Source of the DNA: an uncultured Acinetobacter sp.
Lineage (GTDB): Bacteria; Pseudomonadota; Gammaproteobacteria; Pseudomonadales; Moraxellaceae
Reading direction: 5' to 3'
Length of the DNA: 12,102 nt
Assembly: GCA_900771065.1 (NCBI GenBank)
Contig: CAAGMP010000189.1
Coordinates: forward strand, 1 to 12,102
Below the pieces are notes generated by a model that was not told the DNA's origin, made no database searches, and was given only the letters and a program-made list of their open reading frames with translations. Position numbers and translations under genes: made by a program. This document shows positions 11,423-12,102 of this stretch, piece by piece (the stretch's first letter is position 1; every line of letters starts with the position of its first letter).

Positions 11423-12102
11423 GTGGCCCAATATATTTATACAATGAACCGAGTGTCTAAAATGGTTCCGCCAAAGCGCGAAATCTTAAAAGACATCTCC
11501 TTATCATTTTTTCCAGGTGCAAAAATTGGTGTACTTGGTTTAAACGGTGCAGGTAAATCCACCCTACTCCGTATTATGGCGGGCGTAGATAAAGATTTCT
11601 CAGGCGAAGCACGTGCACAACCGGGCATCAAAATTGGTTATCTTGAACAAGAACCACCTCTTGATCCGAACAAAGACGTTCGTGGTAATGTAGAAGATGG
11701 TTTACGTGAACCTTTAGATGCACTCGCACGCTTAGATGAAGTTTTTGCCGAATATGCTGCTGAAGATGCCGATTTTGACGCTTTAGCAAAAGAACAAGAA
11801 AAGCTTGAAGCGATTATTCATGCATGGGATGCACATAATTTAGCAAACCAAATGGATCAAGCAGCAGCTGCCTTAAATCTTCCTGCTTGGGATGCAGATG
11901 TAACGAAGTTATCTGGTGGTGAACGTCGTCGTGTTGCACTTTGTCGTTTGTTATTATCTAAACCAGATATGTTGCTTTTAGACGAACCAACCAACCATTT
12001 AGATGCTTCATCTGTAGCTTGGTTAGAACGTTTCTTAAAAGACTTCCCAGGTACTATCGTTGCCATTACGCATGACCGTTATTTCTTAGATAACGTAGCG
12101 GA
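11423..12102 (+). CDS. ettA: EttA, ABC-F translational throttle ATPase (3' end cut off by window edge)
   Basis: 226 codons are visible of an expected 550-560. The start is GTG 11423 with a strong GAGGAG (11411-11416) six bases upstream; it gives MAQYIYTMNRVSKMVPPKRE, which matches EttA. The first ABC domain shows Walker A GLNGAGKST (39-47), the Q-loop in YLEQEP (Q76), the helical arm region about 90-135 that contacts the L1 stalk, signature LSGGE (163-167), Walker B MLLLDEP with D187 and catalytic E188, and the switch histidine H217 in ITHDR. The LLDEPTNHLD block is typical of ABC-F proteins. EttA binds the ribosomal E site and regulates entry into elongation according to energy state in E. 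coli. There are no membrane segments. The second ATPase domain lies outside the window. It is divergent from metY. Confidence 0.97.
   Translation, partial: MAQYIYTMNRVSKMVPPKREILKDISLSFFPGAKIGVLGLNGAGKSTLLRIMAGVDKDFSGEARAQPGIKIGYLEQEPPLDPNKDVRGNVEDGLREPLDALARLDEVFAEYAAEDADFDALAKEQEKLEAIIHAWDAHNLANQMDQAAAALNLPAWDADVTKLSGGERRRVALCRLLLSKPDMLLLDEPTNHLDASSVAWLERFLKDFPGTIVAITHDRYFLDNVA

Overview
The window looks like core chromosome of an Acinetobacter species. The DNA is AT-rich with a strong preference for A/T-ending codons. The proteins are of the type found in Moraxellaceae: a 254-residue OmpR with its EnvZ partner, an Acr1-type fatty acyl-CoA reductase (the wax-ester enzyme of Acinetobacter), MetY and EttA. 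I saw no insertion sequence, integrase, tRNA, rRNA, CRISPR array or phage gene, and codon style is uniform throughout. The genus call comes from remembered family sequences, not from a search.

Layout. 1-1148 (-): 5' two thirds of tex, cut by the window edge. 1149-1471: divergent promoter region. 1472-3793 (+): ompR-envZ, with a strong hairpin in the 57-nt gap and a likely terminator after envZ. 3968-5464 (+): a succinyl-CoA:acetate CoA-transferase/acetyl-CoA hydrolase family enzyme, ending at a clear bidirectional terminator shared with the convergent neighbour. 5521-8046 (-): a large fusion protein with a PepSY-type four-helix membrane part followed by CysJ-like FMN and FAD/NADPH domains, probably a transmembrane ferric or ferrisiderophore reductase; a Fur-box-like sequence lies upstream. 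8174-8527 and 8558-8860 (-): two small three-helix membrane proteins of unknown function. 8895-9782 (-): acr1. 9910-11196 (-): metY with its own terminator. 11423-12102 (+): 5' part of ettA, divergent from metY.

How the genes relate. OmpR and EnvZ form one signalling pair. acr1 and the two small membrane genes are close enough (34 and 30 nt gaps) to be one transcript, and the PepSY-diflavin gene follows after a 126-nt gap with its own promoter-like and Fur-like sequences. The CoA-transferase, MetY and EttA look like independent housekeeping or metabolic units.

Nothing here is a clear new defence or mobile system. The points most worth a second look are the PepSY-diflavin fusion, whose four histidines are placed as if to hold two stacked hemes; the recurring inverted repeats that abut start codons (envZ, both small membrane genes and the fusion gene); and the pair of small membrane proteins behind acr1.
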